A DNA stretch of 64,000 nucleotides from Lysinibacillus sphaericus (lineage in GTDB: Bacteria > Bacillota > Bacilli > Bacillales_A > Planococcaceae), in contig NZ_CP015224.1 of NCBI RefSeq assembly GCF_001629735.1, positions 4,278,001-4,342,000 on the forward strand. The letters run 5' to 3'. Positions 26,938 to 36,200 of this stretch are shown here, piece by piece. The position numbers and the translations under genes were made by a program. The notes under the pieces are model-generated. The model was not told where the DNA came from. It saw only the letters and a program-made list of their open reading frames with translations, and searched no databases. Within the stretch, counting starts at the first letter, position 1; each line of letters opens with the position of its first letter.

Positions 26938-27273
26938 TTATGGATTTTGGTTAAAATAGGCCATTTCTTCATCATATTCAGCGAAATCAAAGTAAATCAT
27001 TGGGAATAAGAAGCGGTGATTGGATTTAAGTTCACGAATGATAACATGATCTCGTCCAGCAGCTTCTACCACACCACGTACAGTTTTTGTGTTTTTTCCT
27101 TGTTCCACTGCATGCTCAAAAGAAAAATGGAAGGTAGCTGGTTTTCCGCGATTCAACCGTAAAATATTTTCTATATAGGACTCTTCACGGCCAGGCGGTC
27201 GTCCGGTCGGGATTGTGACTGGAGGAGGAGTCATTTGTTGTTGCGTTGTTGGTGTCCAATAATAAGGCATCAT
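26938..27273 (-). CDS. gerQ: Spore coat protein GerQ
   Basis: About 111 residues. GerQ (YwdL) is a spore coat protein crosslinked by transglutaminase and needed to localise CwlJ. A Pro/Thr/Gln-rich N-terminus (MPYYWTPTTQQQMTPPP) leads to the conserved core ESYIENILRLNRGKPATFHF and GRDHVIIRELKSNHRFL. Its position 22 bp downstream of cwlJ reproduces the B. subtilis cwlJ-gerQ operon. Adjacent ATG codons at 27273 and 27270 and a TTG at 27276 make the exact start uncertain; the ribosome site (AGGTTGAT) is weak. Confidence 0.88.
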   Translation of the reverse strand: MMPYYWTPTTQQQMTPPPVTIPTGRPPGREESYIENILRLNRGKPATFHFSFEHAVEQGKNTKTVRGVVEAAGRDHVIIRELKSNHRFLFPMIYFDFAEYDEEMAYFNQNP

Positions 27274-27295
27274 CAATAATCAACCTACTTTCTTT

Positions 27296-27721
27296 TTAAA
27301 TTTGAGGACAATCTTCTTCAGTTGGCGAGAAGAAGCAATGAGATTTGTATCTGCCTGTATTCCATTGGCCATACCATTGTGCAGGACAATCACCCGCAGG
27401 CATGAAAAACCACAAGGAACGGTTAGCTGGATGGAATCTCTCACCTTGAATTACTCTTTTGGCTAACCGGATATCTTGATCACGTGCTCGTTGATAAAAA
27501 TAACTTTTTTGAGTTGCTTCAAAGCCACCTGGACGTTGATAAACCATCTGTTCAATTGTTCGAATATTACCAAAATCTAAACAATCCCCCCTTACACGAT
27601 TAACGCCAACATTCCCAACCATCAGCATGCCTAACTCACCTTCGCCTTCTGCCTCGGCACGCATAAGCCTTGCTAGCAGGGCTGTCTGGGCATCATTCGT
27701 CTTAATAACAGCGATTTTCAT
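27296..27721 (-). CDS. cwlJ: Spore cortex-lytic cell wall hydrolase CwlJ
   Basis: 141 residues, the normal CwlJ length. It is a SleB-family hydrolase that degrades spore cortex during Ca-DPA-triggered germination and depends on GerQ. The catalytic-domain opening LLARLMRAEAEGEGELG carries the family glutamate, followed by MVGNVGVNRV and the closing GRYKSHCFFSP. There is no signal peptide, as expected for a mother-cell-made coat-associated enzyme. The ATG at 27721 follows GAGGAGG. Mother-cell sigma-E control is known in B. subtilis; I did not find a convincing promoter here. Confidence 0.92.
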   Translation of the reverse strand: MKIAVIKTNDAQTALLARLMRAEAEGEGELGMLMVGNVGVNRVRGDCLDFGNIRTIEQMVYQRPGGFEATQKSYFYQRARDQDIRLAKRVIQGERFHPANRSLWFFMPAGDCPAQWYGQWNTGRYKSHCFFSPTEEDCPQI

Positions 27722-27969
27722 ACCTCCTCGCTGTCAGTATATGCATGATGGTATTGTAGACATGTTCAATTTTCTGAAGAAAGAAATTCACACAACAAAG
27801 GTACTATGCATACAGTAGTAATAACGACAAGTCCGTAAAAAATAATCTGAAAGCCATTCATGTTAGATACTTTTTATGAAAAATTGGGTAAATAGAAAAA
27901 GATATAAATAGGGGAATAGGAAATCAGTAAATTGCATGTGTAGTCCATACATGTGAGGTGATTCTATTT

Positions 27970-28140
27970 ATGGAAATTGGGGTATGGTTTGGTATATTAC
28001 TAAGCGCGGTCCTAGCCTTTTTACTAGGAGCGTTTTATGGACAGCCGCTCCATTGGTATCTATTTATTTTAATTATTGTGACAGGTTTTTTTATACAAAT
28101 GGTCATCTTAATTTTAAAAGTAAAGGATGAAAGCTCTTAA
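27970..28140 (+). CDS. Tiny two-helix membrane protein (paralogue 1)
   Basis: 56 residues, not recognised. Two hydrophobic segments (about 4-21 and 27-48) are separated by FYGQPLHWYL, with a charged end (KVKDESS). The ATG at 27970 follows GAGGTG. It closely resembles the product at 28292: both share a short polar turn ending in a WYL motif, then TGFFI and an IL-rich second helix. It ends with its own small terminator. The location next to cwlJ-gerQ hints at, but does not prove, a sporulation link. Confidence 0.65.
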   Translation: MEIGVWFGILLSAVLAFLLGAFYGQPLHWYLFILIIVTGFFIQMVILILKVKDESS

Positions 28141-28166
28141 GAAAAAATAAATTCATGGATTAAGGA

Positions 28167-28199
28167 AGTGTCATCGCAGAGGGGTGACATTTTCTTATT
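28167..28199 (+). terminator. Terminator after membrane paralogue 1
   Basis: AAGTGTCA pairs with TGACATTT (one G-U) with an 11-base loop and downstream T-rich sequence. Confidence 0.55.
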
Positions 28200-28291
28200 T
28201 TTATAGCTAATTTAGCTTGGCCCGTATAGTAACGTTGTTCCGAGACATACTAATGTTGAATTTATTTTTGCATTCATGAAGGAGCGTTACA

Positions 28292-28474
28292 ATGCGTATT
28301 TTTAGTATGTTTGTAGCAATAATTATTAGTGCCTTTATGGCAGTCGGGATAGCAGAATACTACCATCAACCCTATAATTGGTATTTGGTTTTTCTGATGA
28401 TACTTACCGGATTTTTTATTCATACTATCATATTAATATTTGAATCCGAAAATGCGGAGGAAAATGAAATTTAA
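28292..28474 (+). CDS. Tiny two-helix membrane protein (paralogue 2)
   Basis: 60 residues. Two hydrophobic helices flank EYYHQPYNWYLVFLM; the tail is acidic (ESENAEENEI). It is a tandem paralogue of the 56-residue product upstream, sharing (Q)P-x-x-WYL, TGFFI and the second-helix pattern. The ATG at 28292 follows GAAGGAG. The two copies have separate terminators, so they may be expressed independently. Function unknown. Confidence 0.65.
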   Translation: MRIFSMFVAIIISAFMAVGIAEYYHQPYNWYLVFLMILTGFFIHTIILIFESENAEENEI

Positions 28475-28505
28475 AATGCGAGTCCTCACTGGGGACTCGC
28501 ATTTT
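28473..28505. terminator. Bidirectional terminator before hemQ
   Basis: AAAATGCGAGTCC and GGGACTCGCATTTT form a 13-bp stem with a short loop. Confidence 0.85.
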
Positions 28506-28525
28506 AACATTTTTAATTGTAATTA

Positions 28526-29275
28526 TTAAACCGTTAAGAATGTAACTAATTTATCGTTATCAAGTAGGTTTCCGACGAAGAATGCGCCAAACTCACCGTA
28601 GCGAGCAGAAACTTCATCAAAGCGCATTTCATACACTAATTTTTTAAATTGTAAAACGTCATCAGCAAATAATGTTACGCCCCATTCGTGATCATCAAAG
28701 CCAACAGAGCCTGTAATAATTTGCTTTACTTTACCTGCATAACCGCGACCAATCATGCCGTGAGAACGCATTAATGATTTGCGCTCATCCATTGATAGCA
28801 TGTACCAGTTATCATTTCCTTGACGGCGTTTATCCATAGGATAGAAGCATACATATTTAGAGCGAGGAAGCTCAGGGTATAGACGTGCACGTACATGTGG
28901 ATTTTGGTATGGGTCTTCATTTGATTCGCCAGCTAAATAGTTTGAAAGCTCAACAACAGATACATAAGAATATGTAGGAATTGTAAAATCAGCAATGGCT
29001 AATTTATTAAATTCTGCTTCAAGCTCTTGTAGCTCATCCATCGTTTCACGCAATGTCATAATCATAAAGTCAGCCTTTTGACCAACGATTGCATAGAAGG
29101 CATGAGCACCTGTTTTAGCAATATCTGCTTCATTTAATTTCTCTAAATAAGCAAGAAATTCTTCTACTGCTGCTTGACGTTCTTCAGCAGAAACGAGCTT
29201 CCATGAAGCCCAATCAATTGAGCGAAAATCATGTAAAGCGTACCATCCATCTAACGTAATTGCTGCTTCATTCAT
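28526..29275 (-). CDS. hemQ: Coproheme decarboxylase HemQ (ChdC)
   Basis: 249-residue chlorite-dismutase-fold enzyme converting coproheme III to heme b with hydrogen peroxide, the last step of the Gram-positive coproporphyrin route. The catalytic tyrosine Tyr145 ([11 protein letters not shown]) and proximal heme ligand His172 ([11 protein letters not shown]) fall at the positions known for Bacillales HemQ. The ATG at 29275 has AAAGGAG about 11 bases upstream. It is divergent from lipL, as in the B. subtilis ywf region. Confidence 0.93.
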   Translation of the reverse strand: MNEAAITLDGWYALHDFRSIDWASWKLVSAEERQAAVEEFLAYLEKLNEADIAKTGAHAFYAIVGQKADFMIMTLRETMDELQELEAEFNKLAIADFTIPTYSYVSVVELSNYLAGESNEDPYQNPHVRARLYPELPRSKYVCFYPMDKRRQGNDNWYMLSMDERKSLMRSHGMIGRGYAGKVKQIITGSVGFDDHEWGVTLFADDVLQFKKLVYEMRFDEVSARYGEFGAFFVGNLLDNDKLVTFLTV

Positions 29276-29369
29276 TATTGAAAACACTCCTTTATAAGTG
29301 AATACCATTCAAAATTAGTTTATCATAGTTTGTGCAAATTCCCTAAGTTCATGAATGTTTTTCACGAAT

Positions 29370-29397
29370 TTGACACCAACTATAGATGATGTATGCT
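29370..29397 (+). promoter_or_regulatory. Promoter of lipL
   Basis: TTGACA (29370-29375), 16-base spacer, TATGCT (29392-29397), 33 bp before the lipL start. Confidence 0.65.
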
Positions 29398-29430
29398 AAA
29401 GAGTAGAGATGGAATTAGAGGAGCACCAAT

Positions 29431-30267
29431 ATGAAAAGTATTTTACAGCAGCCAATTTGGCGTTATTATGATCAATCAATTAGTGCAAAGCAGCGATCTC
29501 CGTTAGAATCCTTTGCCACTGATGATACGCTGTGTCAACTAGTTGGACAATTAGTATCACCCCCAACTATTCGGACGTGGGTCCATGAGGCATCCGTTGT
29601 GCTTGGTATCCAAGATCATCGTTTACCATATGTACAGCAGGGAATGGATTTACTAGAATCAAGAGGTTATCAACCTATCGTTCGGAACTCTGGTGGATTA
29701 GCCGTTGTCCTTGATGAAGGAATTTTAAACATTTCTATTGTATTATCTGAACAAATGGATTCATTAAGTATAAATGATGGCTATGATGTGATGGTTGACC
29801 TCGTTAAAGGTTTGTTTCCAGAGGTGGCAGAGAAGATTGAAGCCTATGAAATTGTAGGCTCATATTGCCCAGGTTCGTATGATCTAAGTATTGAAGGGAA
29901 AAAGTTTGCGGGAATTTCACAAAGACGTTTACGCCAAGGTGTAGCTGTGCAAATCTATTTATGTATAGAAGGTAGCGGCTCACAGCGTGCTGCACTCATT
30001 CGTGATTTTTATGAGGAAAGCTTACAACAGGAAGAGACGAAATTTAATTATCCACAAATAGTTCCCGAAGTCATGGCATCATTATCGGAGCTTGTCGATC
30101 TACACTTAACTGTAGAGGGAGTCGTTATTCGTCTACAGCAATTACTTCATCGCTTAGCTGGTGAAGTACATCCAGAATCTTTTCATGACGAAGAATTAAC
30201 GTTATATGGTTTCTATTTAAAGCGTGTTTTTGAGCGAAATGCTAAAATGCTAGAACGACATGAATAG
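29431..30267 (+). CDS. lipL: Octanoyl-[GcvH]:protein N-octanoyltransferase LipL
   Basis: 278-residue member of the lipoate ligase/octanoyltransferase fold. LipL moves octanoyl groups from GcvH to E2 subunits of 2-oxoacid dehydrogenases. The acyl-thioester cysteine is Cys146 in GSYCPGSYDLS, followed by the conserved GKKFAGISQRR lysine motif. The position between hemQ and rsfA matches B. subtilis ywfL. The ATG at 29431 follows GAGGAGC. Activity on branched-chain dehydrogenases would connect with the acyl-CoA catabolism encoded later in the window. Confidence 0.88.
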   Translation: MKSILQQPIWRYYDQSISAKQRSPLESFATDDTLCQLVGQLVSPPTIRTWVHEASVVLGIQDHRLPYVQQGMDLLESRGYQPIVRNSGGLAVVLDEGILNISIVLSEQMDSLSINDGYDVMVDLVKGLFPEVAEKIEAYEIVGSYCPGSYDLSIEGKKFAGISQRRLRQGVAVQIYLCIEGSGSQRAALIRDFYEESLQQEETKFNYPQIVPEVMASLSELVDLHLTVEGVVIRLQQLLHRLAGEVHPESFHDEELTLYGFYLKRVFERNAKMLERHE

Positions 30268-30284
30268 ACTGATATTAACAAACA

Positions 30285-30320
30285 TAAAAAAAGGCGATGC
30301 TGCTAATTAAGCGCATCGCC
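30285..30320 (-). terminator. Terminator overlapping the 3' end of rsfA
   Basis: Minus-strand GGCGATGC and GCATCGCC form an 8-bp stem with a 12-base loop containing the rsfA stop codon, followed by seven U residues. Confidence 0.8.
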
Positions 30321-30953
30321 ATTTTCAGGCTGGAAATTAGAACTACTTACTACTAGATTTCCGTTTTTCTCCATTTTAAAAACAGGTGCAACACGTTCTT
30401 CCTCTTCATCTAACGTAACAAGTCGTCTAGCACGATTCATAATTTGAACGAATTGTTCATAATCTTTGCGAATTGCTCGATTTTCTTCTTCTAGCTTTGT
30501 AATAGTTTTCTCTAGTTTTTTATTTTTCTCAGATGTTACATGGACAAGCTGTCTCCATTTTGAAGATTCATTGCCTACTTCACCAGAATGCTGTAAACGC
30601 AGTAAATAAGCTATAACAATATCAAGAGAAAGAGCAGATAGCGGAATTGATTTTCCTTCTGCAGCACTACTATTCACTGTAAACATACTAGAAGTGCGAC
30701 GTCTTGCAGGAGCTCCTAACACTCGCATTCTTTCTTTTCTTTCTTTTTTAGCTTCAGCTAATTGTTCTTCATATTCTTTACGAACAACAGCATTCCAACG
30801 GAAACCACAGGCTGCAGCAGTACGATTTAACGCATCACCAGCTTCTTCAAAGGCATTTAGCTGTGTACTCCCCTCCGTTACGTGACGAATTACCGCCTCT
30901 GCTAACAATTCATCATTTTCTTCTAGCCAAGCATCTTGTCTGATTTTACTCAT
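30303..30953 (-). CDS. rsfA: RsfA-family prespore regulator
   Basis: 216 residues. RsfA tunes sigma-F-dependent gene expression in the forespore. The N-terminal Myb/SANT-like segment (about 4-65: [21 protein letters not shown] and [17 protein letters not shown]) gives DNA binding. A central variable part follows, then a coiled coil (about 140-180, [26 protein letters not shown]). The ATG at 30953 follows GGAGG by 8 bases; an upstream start at 30968 lies within that ribosome site. It is somewhat shorter than B. subtilis RsfA. Synteny with lipL and ywfO supports the call. Confidence 0.88.
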   Translation of the reverse strand: MSKIRQDAWLEENDELLAEAVIRHVTEGSTQLNAFEEAGDALNRTAAACGFRWNAVVRKEYEEQLAEAKKERKERMRVLGAPARRRTSSMFTVNSSAAEGKSIPLSALSLDIVIAYLLRLQHSGEVGNESSKWRQLVHVTSEKNKKLEKTITKLEEENRAIRKDYEQFVQIMNRARRLVTLDEEEERVAPVFKMEKNGNLVVSSSNFQPENGDALN

Positions 30954-31045
30954 ATTAAAAACCTCCACTTTTTTGGTACTTGTTATTTAAGACTAGCATG
31001 ACCAATCTTTTAACCTTTTATTCATCTATGTAAAAGGAATTATGC

Positions 31046-31075
31046 TTGAATAGAAGGGGAAAAGTACGATACAAT
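31046..31075 (+). promoter_or_regulatory. Candidate promoter of the DUF1450 gene
   Basis: TTGAAT (31046-31051), 18-base spacer, TACAAT (31070-31075), 114 bp before the start codon; the leader between holds a GTATGC/GCATAC repeat. Confidence 0.5.
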
Positions 31076-31189
31076 ACCCGTTGTAGGTTTGTACGTATGC
31101 TGCATACTTAAATATGTGAAGGTCATGCGTTCCATAGAGCGAGCGGTTTTTTGTTTGAAAAATACTATATAGAAAGGGTTGTTGACAAA

Positions 31190-31417
31190 ATGGCAAACGA
31201 ATTTAAAGTTTGCGATGAATGTCAGGCCGTTAACTTAAAAACGTTAATTCCAAAATTAAAGGAAATCGATCCTGATGCAACCATCGAAATTGGCTGTCAT
31301 TCTTATTGTGGTCCAGGACGCAAAAAAACATTTACCTTTGTAAATAGCCGCCCTGTTGCTGCATTAACCGAAGAAGAACTAATGGAAAAGGTTTTAACAA
31401 AATTAAAGAATAAGTAA
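31190..31417 (+). CDS. DUF1450-family small protein (YuzB-like)
   Basis: 75 residues with four conserved cysteines in two pairs, CDECQ near the N-terminus and GCHSYCGPG in the middle. The rest has a short thioredoxin-like/ferredoxin-like pattern of strands and helices (ATIEIGC). The family is common in Bacillaceae and unstudied. The ATG at 31190 is preceded by AGAAAGGG at a long spacing; earlier in-frame starts lack a site. A terminator follows immediately, so it is monocistronic. Confidence 0.8.
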   Translation: MANEFKVCDECQAVNLKTLIPKLKEIDPDATIEIGCHSYCGPGRKKTFTFVNSRPVAALTEEELMEKVLTKLKNK

Positions 31418-31418
31418 A

Positions 31419-31455
31419 CAAAAAGCTGTCTCTACTTGTTGGAGAAAGCTTTTTG
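31419..31455 (+). terminator. Terminator of the DUF1450 gene
   Basis: CAAAAAGC with TCTC pairs with GAGA and GCTTTTTG around a loop; T-run on the + strand. Confidence 0.75.
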
Positions 31456-31575
31456 TTCATTTATAGCAATAGAAATAAAAAGGTTGTAAGTATCTATAGA
31501 AAAATGTGAATAAGTATGCTAGTCCTAGATTTATCGCATATAATAGAACTATAACAAAATGGGGGTGCTATACAA

Positions 31576-32883
31576 ATGACATATGCAAACGCTAAATTAC
31601 AAGAAGAAAAGGTATTTAAAGACCCTGTTCACCGTTATGTGCATGTAAGGGATCAGGTGATATGGGATTTAGTAGGTACAAGAGAATTTCAGCGTTTACG
31701 TAGAATTCGTCAGCTTGGTACCACATTTTTAGTCTTTCATGGGGCAGAACACAGCCGCTTTAGTCATTCACTTGGTGTATATGAAATTGTACGTCGTATA
31801 GTGGATGATATCTTTGTTGGCCGTGCTGATTGGGATGAAGGTGAACGACTTTTAGTGCTATGTGCGGCGCTCTTACACGATTTAGGACATGGGCCATTCT
31901 CACATGCCTTTGAAAATGTCTTTGAACTGGATCATGAATATTATACAAGACAAATTTTATTGGGTGATACAGAAGTAAATGCTGTGCTGAAAAAAGTGGC
32001 AGCTGATTTTCCTGAAAAGGTATCTCAAGTAATAGGAAAGACATATCCAAACAAACAAGTAATTAGCTTAATTTCAAGCCAAATTGATGCGGATCGTATG
32101 GATTACCTACAACGTGATGCTTATTTTACTGGAGTTAGTTATGGTCACTTTGATATGGAACGGATTTTAAGAGTGATGCGTCCTCGCAAAAACCAAGTGG
32201 TCATAAAAGCAACAGGTATGCATGCAGTAGAGGATTATATTATGAGCCGCTATCAAATGTACTTGCAAATTTACTTCCATCCTGTGTCACGTAGTGCAGA
32301 GGTTATTTTAAATAAAATTTTAAAACGAGTAAAACAATTAAGTTTGGAAGGTTATACATTTAAGCATGAACCTACTCACTTCCTAGCATTTTTCCGTAAT
32401 GCAATTACGCTCGAAGATTACCTTGCCTTAGATGAGAGTATTCTTTTTACATATTTTCAACTATGGATGCAAGAGGAAGATACGATTCTAAGTGATTTAA
32501 GTCGCCGCTTTGTTAATCGCAAGCTATTCCAATACATTGATTTAGATCCTGGTGTCGAGCTTGATAAATATCAAAAACTACAGGAACTTTTCAAAGAGGC
32601 AAACTTGAACCCAGACTACTATCTTGTTCATGATACAACGGCTGATTTGCCCTATGATTTTTACAGACCTGGTGAAGAGGAAGTACGCGTGCCGATTTTC
32701 TTAGAAATGAAAAATGGTGAGCTACGTGAGCTTTCACGTGAATCAATTATTGTTGATTCTATTTCAGGACGGATGAAGAGGGACCATAAAATATATTTTC
32801 CTTTAGATTTTTTAGAAGATGATTCTACGCACGCGACCGTTAAACGGAGAATATTAACCTTGTTAGGAAAAGACGGAAAATAA
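31576..32883 (+). CDS. ywfO: HD-domain phosphohydrolase YwfO
   Basis: 435 residues, close to B. subtilis YwfO. The HD metal-binding motif is complete: the His in HSRFSHSLGVYEI, the HD doublet in ALLHDLGHGPFSHAFE, and the distal aspartate in SSQIDADRMDYLQRD. The family is related to dNTP triphosphohydrolases. It is cytosolic, with no signal or membrane segment. The ATG at 31576 follows GGGGGTG. The gene order rsfA-ywfO is as in B. subtilis, with the DUF1450 gene inserted. Confidence 0.88.
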   Translation: MTYANAKLQEEKVFKDPVHRYVHVRDQVIWDLVGTREFQRLRRIRQLGTTFLVFHGAEHSRFSHSLGVYEIVRRIVDDIFVGRADWDEGERLLVLCAALLHDLGHGPFSHAFENVFELDHEYYTRQILLGDTEVNAVLKKVAADFPEKVSQVIGKTYPNKQVISLISSQIDADRMDYLQRDAYFTGVSYGHFDMERILRVMRPRKNQVVIKATGMHAVEDYIMSRYQMYLQIYFHPVSRSAEVILNKILKRVKQLSLEGYTFKHEPTHFLAFFRNAITLEDYLALDESILFTYFQLWMQEEDTILSDLSRRFVNRKLFQYIDLDPGVELDKYQKLQELFKEANLNPDYYLVHDTTADLPYDFYRPGEEEVRVPIFLEMKNGELRELSRESIIVDSISGRMKRDHKIYFPLDFLEDDSTHATVKRRILTLLGKDGK

Positions 32884-32895
32884 AATATGAAATAG

Positions 32896-32940
32896 AAAGC
32901 AGTAAACACGTTCAAAGGAGCGATGTTTACTGCTTTTTTT
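32896..32940 (+). terminator. Terminator of ywfO
   Basis: AAAGCAGTAAACA and TGTTTACTGCTTT form a 13-bp stem followed by a run of T residues. Confidence 0.9.
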
Positions 32941-33256
32941 GTATGTTTAGATGATTGTTTAGAATTTGTTCAGCGCTTTTAGTTATAATGTATCAAAAAT
33001 GATAAAAGGTGGTGATGTTTATTTTTATATGCGTCACAAAAGTAATGCTTCTAAAATAAAATAAAGGAAAGTTTATAATTTGTTAATTCTTATGTCCTAT
33101 GTTAGGATACAATTTGGCTTTTATTCACAAGAATGACAAGTTAATTTCAGGGAGGAGAGAAACCGTTGTTTGTGGCAGGCTTTATCTGAAAATGAAAGGA
33201 AGCTATCGTCGCAGCAAACAATCAAGCTCTCTATCTATTAAGAAAAGAGGAGTGTC
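32941..33256 (+). other. Upstream region of the adhesin gene
   Basis: 316 bp. A -10-like TACAAT at 33108-33113 is preceded by a TCCTA/TAGGA inverted repeat (33095-33107) but lacks a good -35 at normal spacing, which would suit an activated promoter. The expected 5' UTR is about 140 nt. It includes a GGGAGGAGAG purine tract near 33150 not followed by a long frame. No known riboswitch consensus was recognised. The adhesin's ribosome site is GAGGAG at about 33248. Confidence 0.4.
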
Positions 33257-36200
33257 ATGAGAAAAAAAATGAACATTGCTATGCTGACCATGTTGTTAGT
33301 GTTCCAAACACTACTCAGCCCACTGTCAGTATTTGCTTCTGAAGACATTTCGACACCACCAGTCGTGAATGACAATGGTTCGGTTGATGAAATGGAAAAA
33401 AATCCATCTACACCTGTGAGCAATGACACAGAGTTGTCAGAAGATAACATAGGTGAGGAAGAGCTTTCTACAACACCGCAAGAAAATGAAAATACGGAGC
33501 AAGCTCCTGAGGGCCAAGCTCCTGAAGAAGAAAAAGTGGATGATGAACCCGCTAAAACATTGCCAGTGAATCATACACCATTGGCTGCTCAAGAAATTCC
33601 AGCTTCACTAGTATCATTTGTAATGAAAATTGGTGAAAAAACAGTTGGAGCAGGTGAATTTGGTGCAGAATTAGATCCTAATACAACTGCTAACTTCACG
33701 GTTAAATTTTCCGTGCCAATGCAAGATAGTCAAGCAGAAGCTTGGGGAGACGGGAGTTGGTTTGAATTCCAATTGCCGCAGTCGTTAATTGATTTTGATG
33801 GGGCATTCACCGGTAGCAAGACAGTAAACGGTATCACATATAATTATGTAACTACGGATAATAAAGTTCGTGTAGAGTTAAGTGGAATGGAGCCCGGCTC
33901 AGGAAGCTCTCAACCAGAGGAATTAACCATCATATTTAATGCTGGTTTTAATAACCTTTCAGACGACATTGAGCAAGATCTGGAAATTCCGGCAGCCACA
34001 GGTGGTAGTGAGATCATTAAAGTTAAATTTACTTTCTTACCTTCAACGAGCAACAAAAAGGTAAGTAAGGAGAAAATAGGGACTCCTACACCAACAATAA
34101 GTGGTAATCATGAGATGGAATGGCAGGTATGGATTAATGAAGCTGGTAAATTATTAAGTAATCCAACTTTAACAGACGAGCCAACATCACATGAAATTAT
34201 GGCTAATTCCGTGAATGTTTATCAATATGAGGTTGGTCTTAATGGAGTGAGAACAAGTACAGAAAAAAATGTTCTGACAAATGGTAGTTGGAGCGATATT
34301 GAAAGTACGCTGACTGGTAAGTATGCATATAAAATTACGTATAAAACGTCTGTAACATTAGAGGCGGATAAACGTGATGGTGCAGTTAATTTTAATAACA
34401 GGGTACAATTTACTAACAATGGACAAATAGAATCTTCTAATATGGCAACACACACCATTACGTATGGTAAAGCGCTAGATAAAAAGTTAGATAAAAATAC
34501 AAACTATGAAACAAAGTGGCATATTGATTACAATCATAATTTGTTAAGTATCGATCAATCTGATGCATATGTTATAGATACAATTAAAGGTCCTCACGAA
34601 ATCGATGCATCAAGCATTAAGGTTTATAAAATGAACGATGCAGCTGGCCATGTGGCGACAACAGTTTCGGAAGCTAATAGAGTAACAAATGGATTTACTA
34701 TTACTCCTGCAGCTGGAAATGTTAAAAGCTTCACATTAACCTTTGATAACGATATTTCAGATGCCTATACAATTGTGTATGATGCGAACTATACTAAACA
34801 GGATTTTTATGAAAATGAAGCAGGGCTGTTTAATAATAGTGTGACAAGCGGTTCAGGTAAAGAGAAGAATATAAACTATGTACTTACTGAAAACCTATTA
34901 AAAAAATCATATACCGTTGATTTTGATAAAAAAGTAATTACATGGACGGTCAACATTGTATCTGATAATCCAACTAAATCAATTAACAACCTAACACTAA
35001 CAGATACATTTACAGCTGGTGCTGCAGATGGGGTGCATGAGTTAATAGACAACACTGTAAAGCTTAATGGTATAGCAACTACTTATACTCTAATTGGTGG
35101 AGATAAGAAAAAAGGCTTTACAATTTCAGGTATTAACGTACCAGCAGGTAGTACATCAACTATCACTTATCAAACGAGCTTCGCAATTGGTGATGAGGGT
35201 ACTGTACAAAAGCAAGGGTACGGAAATACAGCCGCTACAGAGTGGACAAGTGGCGGTAAAGTATATGAAAAATCAGCTTCTGCGAGCTATATTCCACAAT
35301 CAACTACTGTTAATAATGGCAGTAAATCGGGATCGTTTGACTACTCCACACAGCAATTTACATGGGATGTAAAAGTGAATATCAATAAAAAGGATATTAA
35401 TGGAGCTATTTTAATTGATACAGTTGGTGAGGGACATAAGTATTTACCGGGAACAATTGAAGTATTACCTTTAACTAATTTAGGTGGTAGTGATACAGGC
35501 GGAACTATTGGTACTACACCGATTGACCCGAACAATTACACAATTTCAGCTGAAACAGATAAAGGCTTTACATTAACATTCAGTGATTCCTTATCAGGAG
35601 ACATAAACTACCAAGCATATGTGGTTCGTTATAACACAATGGATGACGATCACATTTTAGGTATTGGTTCTGATACGGCTACTGAAAGAGGGAATGTATA
35701 TACGAATGATGCCACATTCAAAACAAAGGGTACGCAAGAATTTACGCTGGAATCAACGCCAGTAAAAATTGATGAGAATGTAGCGAACAATTTAGTGACA
35801 AAAAATAAACCACAACAAAACGCAAGTAAAGAAACAATCACTTGGACATTAGATGTGAATAAATCTCATTCTGATTTAGGTCAAAATGTCATCTTAACAG
35901 ATTTACCAGGTAATAATTTAATGTTATTGGAAAGTAGTATTCTATTAGCACCATATACAGTATCTAAAACTGGTATTCAAAATGCATCTACCTGGCAAAC
36001 ACCTTTACAATTAGGGGTAACTGTCAAGTTTGATACTCAAGGAGGCTTTAGCCTCGAATTCCCTGATTTAAATCGAAAAGGGTATCAAGTACAGTATAAA
36101 ACAATAGGCTTTGGTCAAATGGGTGATGCATTAGAAAATACAGCAACATTGCATTATACGGGGCAAACAAAGGCTAATCAAAAAACTGAGAGTGACTTTA

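Noticed and set aside
27735..27745. Sigma-E-like CATATACT upstream of cwlJ
   Set aside because: It lies too close to the ribosome site to leave a functional leader and lacks a convincing -35.
33015..33059. 14-codon mini-ORF after AAAGGTGGTG in the adhesin upstream region
   Set aside because: It lies before the only -10-like element of the adhesin gene, so it is probably not on the transcript, and nothing supports its translation.
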